From positions 1 to 5,538 of the forward strand of contig CAYMRB010000556.1 in the NCBI GenBank assembly GCA_964392615.1: a DNA stretch of 5,538 nt, in the 5' to 3' direction. Position numbers and translations under genes: made by a program. This document shows, piece by piece, positions 1-5,538 of the stretch; positions within the stretch are counted from its first letter, which is position 1, and every line of letters starts with the position of its first letter. Source of the stretch: CAYMRB01 sp964392615 (lineage in GTDB: Bacteria; Planctomycetota; UBA8108). The notes below the pieces were generated by a model that made no database searches, had not been told where the DNA came from, and saw nothing but the letters and a program-made list of their open reading frames with translations.

Positions 1-27
1 AGAGGCGCATCCGGCTCGGCCTGTCGG

Positions 28-51
28 CCTCGGTCCTGCCGAGGGTTTCTT
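28..51 (+). terminator. Weak hairpin with short T-rich tail, possible terminator
   Basis: CCTCGG (28-33) and CCGAGG (39-44) form a perfect 6-bp stem with a 5-base loop, followed on the plus strand by GTTTCTT. This could end a plus-strand gene entering from the left of the window. It lies 50-66 bases beyond the stop of the minus-strand membrane protein gene, so the stem could also help end that transcript, but there is no T-run on that side. Short G+C stems are common by chance at this base composition. The rest of bases 1-93 shows no gene. Confidence 0.2.
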
Positions 52-93
52 GGACGGGCTCCTAGACGGAACTGTCGTCGCGGGAGCGCCGCG

Positions 94-1146
94 TCATTCG
101 TCGTCCGCTACGATCTCCAGCTCCTTCGGCTCGCCCTGAAGCCAGCGATCGGGACGACTCAGGATGGCGTCGATCTTCCTCGCCTGTCGGTTCAGCGTGT
201 CGGCTCGCTCACGGACGTTACGAAGCGCCGGAAGGACGTCGGCAGTCCCGAACCAGGCGAGGGCCTCGACGGAGTCTTCCATCACGAACCAATAGGACCC
301 GCCTCTCATCACCCGCTTGTTGAGAGCGAACGCACTGGAGAAATGGGACCGTCGCCACTCGCTCTGCGGTACGGCCTGCCAATCCGAGGACTCCGCCAGG
401 ATCTCGTCGGCGATCTCGGACACCGCGACGAGAGCCAGGTACCTCTCTTGGGAGAAACTGCCCTCGTAGCCCGCGTAGTGGCGTTCGAAGACCGTCTGGT
501 TCGAGTCGTCTAGCACACGTACAAGCGTGAAGAAGCTGTTCGTCGTGCCCCAGACTCTCGGTCCGGACACGGAGTAGCTGCCGTCGGGATTCTCAGTCAG
601 CGTCAACGGCTCCTCGGTCTCCTGGAGCACGATGGTCGGCAGGACCCGCACCGCTTCGAGCACCCGCTCGAAGTCCTGCCGCGTCACGTGCGCGCGGGAC
701 ACTTGGCCCGACACGGTCGAACTCATGATCGTCTTGCCCTCCCAGACGACCTTCTCGACGTCGATCCCTTCCGGCCGGACCCAGCAGCGGACGAACGAGA
801 GATACGCTCCGTGGCCGCCGACGTACTGGAGGTCGATAGCGTACGGCATCGCGAGCCGGAGCTTCTCCCCCTCGAACCGAACCGAAACCTCGTCGCCCTT
901 CCTCGTGCCCACGTAGCGCTCGGTGACGAGATCCCGGATCCTGTGAGGCACCGCCGCCGTCGAGCCCATCGCCCAGAGCCTCGCCGCGGCCGCTTTCCGC
1001 TCGTCCTCGTCGCCGGACTCGAGCCTCCAGACGATCCATCGCTCGAGCAGCTGGGGCCGCGCCGGGACGACCGCGACGGCGAGCAGGGCAATCCCTGCAA
1101 CCACCAGCGTCCAGACAACCACCCACTTGCGCCGCCTTCGCTGCAT
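94..1146 (-). CDS. Predicted single-pass membrane protein with HEAT-like N-terminal segment, function unknown
   Basis: I do not recognise this 350-aa protein as a named family. It begins with a basic stretch (MQRRRRKW) followed by one hydrophobic helix at about residues 8-27. No signal-peptidase site is evident, so it is probably a membrane anchor with the rest of the protein outside the cytoplasm. Residues 34-74 look like one or two HEAT-type helices (ESGDEDERKAAAARLWAMG, then AAVPHRI). Residues 85-230 are rich in beta-strand-like segments and aromatic residues, and residues 291-335 look helical, with another HEAT-like pair (EALAWFGTADVLPALRNV). There is one Cys (C121). The ATG at 1146 is preferred because it directly precedes the basic-hydrophobic anchor, but its Shine-Dalgarno is poor. 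A GTG at 1191-1189 in the same frame overlaps the stop of the upstream gene and would give 365 aa. Codon choice near the 3' end (CGT, CGA, AGG, CTT, GTA, GAA) looks less G/C-biased than in the two neighbours. The gene lies downstream of, and probably in an operon with, the 1014-aa secreted protein. Confidence 0.8.
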   Translation of the reverse strand: MQRRRRKWVVVWTLVVAGIALLAVAVVPARPQLLERWIVWRLESGDEDERKAAAARLWAMGSTAAVPHRIRDLVTERYVGTRKGDEVSVRFEGEKLRLAMPYAIDLQYVGGHGAYLSFVRCWVRPEGIDVEKVVWEGKTIMSSTVSGQVSRAHVTRQDFERVLEAVRVLPTIVLQETEEPLTLTENPDGSYSVSGPRVWGTTNSFFTLVRVLDDSNQTVFERHYAGYEGSFSQERYLALVAVSEIADEILAESSDWQAVPQSEWRRSHFSSAFALNKRVMRGGSYWFVMEDSVEALAWFGTADVLPALRNVRERADTLNRQARKIDAILSRPDRWLQGEPKELEIVADDE

Positions 1147-1170
1147 GCGTCCGTTCTGCCGTAGGAAGTT

Positions 1171-1185
1171 GGCGGGCGATCCGCC
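1171..1185 (-). other. Small hairpin in the junction between the two minus-strand genes
   Basis: GGCGG (1171-1175) and CCGCC (1181-1185) form a 5-bp G+C stem with a 5-base loop, 2 bases past the TGA of the large secreted protein gene and 24 bases before the ATG at 1146. No T-run follows, so it is not an intrinsic terminator. It could affect reinitiation or mRNA stability, or be a chance stem in G+C-rich DNA. Confidence 0.2.
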
Positions 1186-1187
1186 TC

Positions 1188-4100
1188 TCACCGCGCGATC
1201 AGGTTGCTCAGCACGCACACCCAATCCGCGACGCCATCGCCGTTCGTGTCGACGGCCTCGAACGTGCCGTCGTCGATGTCGAGCGTCACATCAGGTTGTC
1301 CGTCCTCATCGAGATCGAACGCGAGCTCCGGGATCGGGATCGCCGGCAACTCGAAGCCGGCGAGCGTCTCGCCGAGCGACGAGCCGAACACGGCGAGCAG
1401 GAGCTCCGCGAACTCCACGAGATCGCCGTCGTCGACATCCCAGCTTTCGCCCGCGACGCGAATGTCGAGCCCGGCCGCGCCGCCGATCACCGCGTCCGGG
1501 AACGAATCGGGATCGGGACCGTCCTGCGTGTCGACGACGAATGCCAGCGTCGGCACTCCGCCGTCGCCGCGCACGAGAAGAAGCTCGGCCTGCAGCCGCA
1601 GCCCGATCGAGTACGAGAACAGCTCGACCTCGTCGGGATCGCCGTCCGCGTCGTCCGCGCCGATACCGTCGCTGTCGGTGTCGGCGACGAACGCGAGCTC
1701 GATACCGTCGAGCGCGATCTGCGCCGGCATCGACGACAGCGTGCCGGGAGGCGCCGGCAGCGCCTTGACGAGCTCCGGGACGAGCACGAAGTCCGAGCTC
1801 GTCGGCGCGGCGTTGTGTCCCTGGATCGCGACCACGTTCGAGCCGTCGAGCAGCAGGTCGCGATGCTCGAGAAGATCGATCTCGGCGAGCGTCGGTTCGC
1901 CGGCACCGTCGGCAGGCGCATCGTGCGAAACGGGTGAACCGGGCGTGCCGATGTTGCGACGGCCCACCTCGGTACCGTTGAGGTACGCGACGAACGCGTC
2001 GTCGTACGTGATCCGCAGCGCCAGCCCGCGCAGCGCATCGACGTCGTCCAGGACGAACGAGCGGCGCAGGTAGATCGACGTGTAGTGGCCGTCCGCCATC
2101 GCGTCGATCTCGGTCGCGACGTTTCTCATCTCCGCGGGATCGGACGAGTAGCCGAAGCCCGACGGAGCGCGTTCCCAGGAGAAATCGCTGAAACCGCGGA
2201 GCTTCCACGACGATGGAGGCTCCTCGGCGCCGTCGAGCCACCGCCACTCGGCGCCGACCGGCACGATGGCGACACCCGGCGTACCGACACCGAGGCGCAC
2301 GTCCGGCGGATACCGCGCCTCGATGTGCACCGCGAGCGGATCGGTCGCGTCGACGCCTGGAAGCGTCAGGAAGCGTTGATCGAATACCGCGGCGATCGTG
2401 CCGACGTTGAGCGGAATCGGCGCTTCGATGTCGTCGAGAGCGAAGTCGGACACGAGCTGGCCGGTCGCCGTCATCACGCCGAGCGCCTGATTGAGCGAGT
2501 CGGCCGACAGCGAGATCGTCGCGTCGACCGGATGGCCCGGCGACGCGGGGATCGGAAACCGCGGGAACGGCGCGAAGCTCGCCTTCGTGCCGGGATACCG
2601 CGGATAGCCCGGATGCGGATCATCGCCGTCCCACGCGCCGTCGAACAGCAACGACAGGCCGGTAGCCGATTCGACCACGTCGTCGAACAGCGTCTGGAGC
2701 GACACGAAGCCGAGGTCGAGATCGAGCTTCAAGCCGCTGAGCGCGTCCTCGAGAATCGGCACGATCTGCTCGTTCGCCGCGTCCTCGACGGCCGTCTGCA
2801 CCGACGCCTCGATCTGATCCTCGAAGAGCCCGCTGAGCGAGTTGACGACCGCGTCGAAGATGCCGAACGGGTCGAGAAAGCCGCTGACCGAGAAGTCGGA
2901 GCTGGCGATGTCGACGTTGAAGCCGTCGGAGATCACGCGCAAGTCGCGACCGCCGTTGGTCGGCACGAATGCAATCGCTCCGGTGATGCGCACGTTGTTG
3001 CCGATCCACACGGCGTCCCATGTATCGGTGCCGAGGAAGCCGAAATCGCTGCGGCCGACGCCGGAGAAGCGTATGTGCGGAATCACGACGCGGAGCACGA
3101 GCCGCCCGCCGTTTTCGATCGACGGTTCGAGCAACAGCACGATCTCGCCCATGACCTGGACGCGTTGGCCCGTCACGGTGATGTCGACGCCTGCGATAGT
3201 GCCGTTGTAGAGGCGGACGCCGCGGACGGCATCGTTCAGCATGGTCGGGACCTCATCGAGAAACGGCTCGATGATCGCTTCGATCTCGTCGTAGCCCGAG
3301 CCTCCCGAGATATCGAGCGCGAGCGCGTCCGTTTCGGCCCCGGTTCGCAGCAAGGGCCCGAAGCCCACCGCGAGCTCGCGGAACGTCGCGTGGCCCGCAT
3401 CGTCGACCGCCTCGACGCGCACGAGGAACGGCCCGGGGCCGGAATCGGGACGCGACACGTCGACGCGAAAGGTGTACGGCAACGCGACGCCGGCGGGAAC
3501 GGCGACGTCGGCTCCGTCGACAACGAGGCGCGCGAGGCCGGTGTCATCGTCGACGCGTCCGGTCAGACGGAATTGGCTGCCACCGAAGACCGCCCCCTGC
3601 GCAGGCGACAGCAGGACGAGGCTCGGCGCCGTGTCGGTAGGCAACCGGCGCACGGTGCAGGTGACGGCGTCCGTGCGATCGCGACCGACCTTCCCGACGA
3701 TCGAGTAGGCGTGGTCGCCACCGAGCGGGGGAAAGTCGTGGTACGCCGACGCGTCCCCCGCGAGCTCGGCGATCTCGTCGCCATCGCGGCTGACCTCGAT
3801 CACGTCGTACGAGCCGCCGACGACCCAGGTCAACACGACGCTCGGCCCGTCGGCCACGCAGCGCAGGTCCGTCGGCGGACCGAAACCGCAGCCTAGCCCG
3901 GGGGTCGGATCCTGGCCGGGCTGCGGATACGGCGGACGCGGTGGGGGACCGCCGAGAAACAGGAAGTCGAGGACGAAGATCGCGTCCGAGATGTCGATCC
4001 TCTCGTCGTCGTTCGCATCGGCCGCAGCGGGGCATTCGGGCTCCTCGGCGCCGACGAACAGAAAGTCGAGCGTGCGGCGCGGGTCGGAGATGTCGACGCG

Positions 4101-4232
4101 ACCGTCCTGGTTCACGTCGCCGCGGATGAACGCCGCCGCGACGGGCGAGGCGAGAGTGACGAGTGCCACGAGCGCCCCCAAGCCTCGAGCGACGCCGGTG
4201 CCAGATAGCGATACCGCGTGTGTCAGCTGCAT
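1188..4232 (-). CDS. Secreted multidomain protein: dockerin-like, FN3-like, Ig-like and putative TULIP/BPI-like lipid-binding regions with an inserted jellyroll-like module
   Basis: The protein has 1014 aa from the ATG at 4232, where AGAGG sits 6-7 bases upstream; a GTG at 4259 is possible but less likely. In order: signal peptide at 1-34 (hydrophobic core GALVALVTLASPVAAA, cleavage likely before FIRGD); two dockerin/EF-hand-like repeats at about 36-100 (GDVNQDGRVDIS and DANDDERIDISD, each followed by LDFLF); an FN3-like domain at about 119-197; an Ig-like domain at about 202-291; a region at about 297-530 of long amphipathic strands and helices, resembling the N-terminal half of TULIP/BPI-type proteins; a Pro/aromatic linker at about 537-568; and a second TULIP-like half at about 569-985. 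A jellyroll-like module (about 659-823) and an Asp-rich loop (about 851-870) interrupt that second half. TULIP-like hints are SLSADSLNQALGVMTATGQL (about 573-592) and ETLAGFELPAIPIPEL (about 955-970). The tail holds DTNGDG at about 995-1000. The likely role is extracellular, Ca-stabilised binding of a lipid or other hydrophobic ligand. Secretion and the dockerin-like pair are firm; the TULIP fold is inferred from sequence pattern. No catalytic motif is visible. Confidence 0.88.
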   Translation of the reverse strand: MQLTHAVSLSGTGVARGLGALVALVTLASPVAAAFIRGDVNQDGRVDISDPRRTLDFLFVGAEEPECPAAADANDDERIDISDAIFVLDFLFLGGPPPRPPYPQPGQDPTPGLGCGFGPPTDLRCVADGPSVVLTWVVGGSYDVIEVSRDGDEIAELAGDASAYHDFPPLGGDHAYSIVGKVGRDRTDAVTCTVRRLPTDTAPSLVLLSPAQGAVFGGSQFRLTGRVDDDTGLARLVVDGADVAVPAGVALPYTFRVDVSRPDSGPGPFLVRVEAVDDAGHATFRELAVGFGPLLRTGAETDALALDISGGSGYDEIEAIIEPFLDEVPTMLNDAVRGVRLYNGTIAGVDITVTGQRVQVMGEIVLLLEPSIENGGRLVLRVVIPHIRFSGVGRSDFGFLGTDTWDAVWIGNNVRITGAIAFVPTNGGRDLRVISDGFNVDIASSDFSVSGFLDPFGIFDAVVNSLSGLFEDQIEASVQTAVEDAANEQIVPILEDALSGLKLDLDLGFVSLQTLFDDVVESATGLSLLFDGAWDGDDPHPGYPRYPGTKASFAPFPRFPIPASPGHPVDATISLSADSLNQALGVMTATGQLVSDFALDDIEAPIPLNVGTIAAVFDQRFLTLPGVDATDPLAVHIEARYPPDVRLGVGTPGVAIVPVGAEWRWLDGAEEPPSSWKLRGFSDFSWERAPSGFGYSSDPAEMRNVATEIDAMADGHYTSIYLRRSFVLDDVDALRGLALRITYDDAFVAYLNGTEVGRRNIGTPGSPVSHDAPADGAGEPTLAEIDLLEHRDLLLDGSNVVAIQGHNAAPTSSDFVLVPELVKALPAPPGTLSSMPAQIALDGIELAFVADTDSDGIGADDADGDPDEVELFSYSIGLRLQAELLLVRGDGGVPTLAFVVDTQDGPDPDSFPDAVIGGAAGLDIRVAGESWDVDDGDLVEFAELLLAVFGSSLGETLAGFELPAIPIPELAFDLDEDGQPDVTLDIDDGTFEAVDTNGDGVADWVCVLSNLIAR
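1278..3344 (-). other. Putative TULIP/BPI-like lipid-binding region (two halves) within the secreted protein
   Basis: Residues of about 297-530 and 569-985 (the second interrupted by the inserted module) look like the two related halves of a TULIP-superfamily protein. The first half has a start helix (YDEIEAIIEPFLDEVPTMLNDAV), alternating hydrophobic strands (VDITVTGQRVQVMGEIVLLL), and a long amphipathic helix (DAVVNSLSGLFEDQIEASV). The second half opens with DATISLSADSLNQALGVM and closes with GFELPAIPIPELAFDL, similar to the pattern I associate with the C-terminal half of BPI-type proteins. Known TULIP proteins bind lipids in long hydrophobic tunnels. This is pattern recognition by eye; a beta-rich adhesin domain is the main alternative. 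Confidence 0.4.
1764..2258 (-). other. Planctomycete-type jellyroll-like module inserted in the secreted protein
   Basis: Residues of about 659-823 match a module I recognise from many secreted planctomycete and verrucomicrobial proteins. It starts with a W-x-W-L-D-G pattern, then WKLRGFSDFSWERAPSGFGY, then YTSIYLRRSF, then an R-I-T-Y-D-D-A-F-V-A-Y-L-N-G-T-E-V segment, and ends with LLDGSNVVAIQGHNA and SSDFVLVPEL. It resembles galactose-binding/jellyroll folds, but its ligand is not established. Here it sits inside a larger domain rather than at the end of an enzyme. The module identity is fairly secure; the carbohydrate-binding role is inference. Confidence 0.65.
3933..4127 (-). other. Dockerin type I-like EF-hand pair
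   Basis: Two repeats at residues of about 36-100 each carry an Asp/Asn-rich Ca-binding loop (DVNQDGRVDISD-like and DANDDERIDISD) followed by a hydrophobic helix with LDFLF. The spacer is short, with a Cys (PEC), and the pair ends in GGPPPRPPYPQPG. True dockerins bind cohesins in cellulosomes. In planctomycetes such pairs are abundant without cohesins and their partner is unknown. The second loop has E at the position where the first loop has G (DDER against QDGR), so its Ca binding may be weaker. No cohesin domain is visible in this window. Confidence 0.85.
4131..4232 (-). other. Signal peptide of the secreted protein
   Basis: Residues 1-34 have a short n-region, a hydrophobic core (LGALVALVTLA) and a small-residue c-region SPVAAA before FIRGD. 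An A-x-A signal-peptidase I site after A34 is the natural reading. There is no lipobox Cys, so secretion rather than lipoprotein anchoring is expected. Confidence 0.8.
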
Positions 4233-4301
4233 GTTCGACCTCTCGCGCGAACGGGCCACAAGGCGCCTGGACTCGACCCATGTCAGCCATCGTACCCGTG
4301 C

Positions 4302-4322
4302 CTCCCTGAAGGGGGAAGGGAG
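4302..4322. other. Hairpin in the divergent intergenic region
   Basis: CTCCCT (4302-4307) and AGGGAG (4317-4322) form a 6-bp perfect stem with a 9-base purine-rich loop. The site lies 70 bases upstream of the large secreted protein start and 83 bases upstream of the oxidoreductase start. It could be an operator or a 5'-leader hairpin for either gene. Chance occurrence is quite possible in this base composition. Confidence 0.25.
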
Positions 4323-4338
4323 TGTGCATTCACCGCGA

Positions 4339-4367
4339 TGGACGTCACATGGACCTGGTAGTACAGT
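4339..4367 (+). promoter_or_regulatory. Weak sigma-70-like promoter candidate for the oxidoreductase gene
   Basis: TGGACG (4339-4344) and TACAGT (4362-4367) each match four of six bases of the TTGACA/TATAAT consensus and are separated by 17 bases. The -10 element ends 38 bases before the ATG at 4406, with the ribosome binding site between. The overlapping palindromes GTGCAC and CACGTG (4366-4374) lie at the expected start of transcription. No equally good candidate was seen for the minus-strand gene. Confidence 0.3.
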
Positions 4368-4394
4368 GCACGTGATCGCTCCACCGGCTTGCTC

Positions 4395-4399
4395 AGGAG
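4395..4399 (+). promoter_or_regulatory. Ribosome binding site of the oxidoreductase gene
   Basis: AGGAG lies 6 bases before the ATG at 4406, an ideal Shine-Dalgarno spacing. It fixes the start, which also places the twin-arginine motif at residues 8-12. Confidence 0.8.
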
Positions 4400-4405
4400 A
4401 ACGTC

Positions 4406-5538
4406 ATGGCTGCGCCCCGCACCACGCGTCGTCGGTTCCTGACGAGTACCCTTGCGGCCTCGGTCGGCACGTTCGCCGTCGGCCGAGCGCGTTCGGCCTG
4501 GAGCTGGGACGCGAACGAGAAGCTCGGCGTCGCGCTCGTCGGGGTCGGCGGTCGTGGCCGCTGGTTCGTCGGCTCGATTCCGAACTGCGGCGAGCGCGTC
4601 GTCGCGATGTGCGACGTCAACGAGCAGCGCGCCGCCGAGTCGTTCGCGCGACTTCCCGACGTGCCGAAGTTCCGCGACTTCCGCAAGATGCTCGATGCGA
4701 AGGGCAGCGAGATCGACGCGGTCGTCGTCGCGACACCCGACAACACGCACGCGGTCGCGTCGATGGCCGCGATGAAGGCCGGCAAGCACGTCTACTGCGA
4801 GAAGCCGCTGACGCATTCGGTCTTCGAGTCGCGCGCGCTGGCGACGGCAGCCGGGCGACTCGGCATCGCGACGTCGATGGGCAATCAGGGCACGGCGAGC
4901 GAGGGCTATCGCCGGGCGCTCGAAATCGTCCAGACGGGCCTCCTCGGTGACGTGCGCGAAGTCCACGCGTGGAAGGACGGCGGCGGATCCGGCGACCGCC
5001 CGCTGCCGAAGGGATCGATGCCGGTGCCGAAGCACCTCGCATGGGACCTGTGGCTCGGCCCGGCGGCGGAGCGTACGTACCACTCCCAATGGATGCGCTG
5101 GCACAGTTGGCGCGACTTCGGCACGAGCGCGCTCGGCAATTGGGGCTGCCACGTGATGAACCTGCCGTTCCGCGCGCTGCGCCTCGATGCGTTGTGGCCG
5201 TCGTCGAAGAGCCTCGAAGAGACCGCCTCGCCGCCGCCCTCACCGCGCGTGCGCATCGAGGCCGAGTGCTCCGCCATCCACACCGCGACGTTCCCGCGCT
5301 GGGCGATCATCCGCTGGAGCTTCCCGAAGCGCGACGCGCTGCCGCCGGCGACCGTCACGTGGTACGCCGGGCTCGGGAGGCGCCCCGAAGAGCGCGCGCA
5401 CGTCGAGAAGCTCATGGGCCGCCCGCTCGACTTCGGCGATCACGGCGAGCGCAAATGGCACGACCACGCCGGCTGTCTCCTGGTCGGCTCGAAGGGCAGC
5501 ATGCATCTCAACGGGCACAACACGACGTTCACGCTGTT
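4406..5538 (+). CDS. Tat-exported Gfo/Idh/MocA family oxidoreductase, 3' end cut by the window
   Basis: The frame is open from the ATG to the window edge (377 full codons plus two bases), so the C terminus is missing. A Tat signal (TRRRFLTS followed by a hydrophobic stretch, about residues 7-30) implies export in folded form. A Rossmann NAD(P)-binding domain follows: GVALVGVGGRGRW with the G-x-G-G-x-G loop at about 46-51, then VVAMCDVNE at 66-73. VVVATPDNTHAVASMAAMKAGKHVYCEKP at 106-134 carries the EKP signature (Lys133). GNQGTASEG at 159-167 and LAWDLWLGPA at 211-220 are typical of planctomycete members. GALG-type GNWGCHVMNLPF (244-255) carries the likely active-site His249. The family oxidises or epimerises sugars, inositols and related compounds using NAD(P); the substrate cannot be read from sequence. 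The gene starts 173 bases from the divergent secreted protein gene, and no other member of its unit is visible. Confidence 0.93.
   Translation, partial: MAAPRTTRRRFLTSTLAASVGTFAVGRARSAWSWDANEKLGVALVGVGGRGRWFVGSIPNCGERVVAMCDVNEQRAAESFARLPDVPKFRDFRKMLDAKGSEIDAVVVATPDNTHAVASMAAMKAGKHVYCEKPLTHSVFESRALATAAGRLGIATSMGNQGTASEGYRRALEIVQTGLLGDVREVHAWKDGGGSGDRPLPKGSMPVPKHLAWDLWLGPAAERTYHSQWMRWHSWRDFGTSALGNWGCHVMNLPFRALRLDALWPSSKSLEETASPPPSPRVRIEAECSAIHTATFPRWAIIRWSFPKRDALPPATVTWYAGLGRRPEERAHVEKLMGRPLDFGDHGERKWHDHAGCLLVGSKGSMHLNGHNTTFTL

Noticed and set aside
688..1164. Plus-strand 158-aa ORF antisense to the membrane protein gene
   Set aside because: Arg/Asp/Pro-rich composition, no ribosome binding site, and the opposite strand encodes a protein with a clear anchor helix.
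1192..1224. TTG start at 1224 extending the membrane protein to 376 aa
   Set aside because: The start would lie inside the preceding gene with no Shine-Dalgarno, and it adds only a charged, non-hydrophobic leader. The GTG at 1191 or the ATG at 1146 is more credible.
2085..3896. 603-aa plus-strand ORF antisense to the secreted protein gene
   Set aside because: The translation is dominated by Arg, Asp, Glu and Val with no domain, signal or ribosome binding site. It is the complement of a gene with convincing domains on the minus strand. High G+C produces such shadows.
4233..4259. GTG start at 4259 for the secreted protein (1023 aa)
   Set aside because: The ATG at 4232 has AGAGG at good spacing and gives a cleaner signal peptide.
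3991..4950. 319-aa plus-strand ORF spanning the intergenic region and the start of the oxidoreductase gene
   Set aside because: It crosses from antisense of the dockerin region into the wrong frame of the oxidoreductase and becomes Arg-rich. The oxidoreductase frame has a Tat signal, Rossmann motif and EKP signature.
4283..5243. Minus-strand ORFs (289 aa, 208 aa) opposite the oxidoreductase
   Set aside because: Arg/Ala-rich antisense shadows with no recognisable motif.

Overview
The window is high in G+C with a strong G/C bias at third codon positions. This bias produces long antisense shadow ORFs throughout. The protein types point to a planctomycete (Planctomycetota) or a close relative. 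They are a dockerin-like EF-hand pair of the planctomycete 'FLFLGGPPP' style, a jellyroll-like module common in secreted planctomycete proteins, a small membrane protein with a HEAT-like start, and a Tat-exported Gfo/Idh/MocA dehydrogenase. The assignment rests on family resemblance recalled by eye, not on a database search.

Layout: there are three protein genes in two divergent units. On the minus strand, a large secreted multidomain protein (1014 aa, 4232 down to 1188) is followed by a predicted single-pass membrane protein (350 aa, 1146 down to 94, or 365 aa from an upstream GTG). The two are close enough, 41 bases apart or overlapping by 3 bases, to be one transcript. On the plus strand, a Gfo/Idh/MocA oxidoreductase starts at 4406 and runs off the right edge of the window (377 complete codons seen). 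The 173-base gap between the divergent starts (4233-4405) should hold both promoters. The left 93 bases hold no gene that I can support, only a short G+C-rich hairpin.

The most interesting object is the 1014-aa protein. It has a signal peptide, a dockerin-like Ca-binding pair at the N terminus (these are usually C-terminal), an FN3-like domain, an Ig-like domain, and a long region that looks to me like a TULIP/BPI-type lipid-binding fold. The second half of that fold appears to be interrupted by a planctomycete jellyroll-like module and by an Asp-rich Ca-binding loop. If this holds, the protein is a secreted lipid- or amphiphile-binding protein of an undescribed architecture, paired with a small membrane-anchored partner. 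The oxidoreductase is divergent and probably belongs to an unrelated sugar-related function. I saw no tRNA, rRNA, CRISPR array, insertion sequence or riboswitch.
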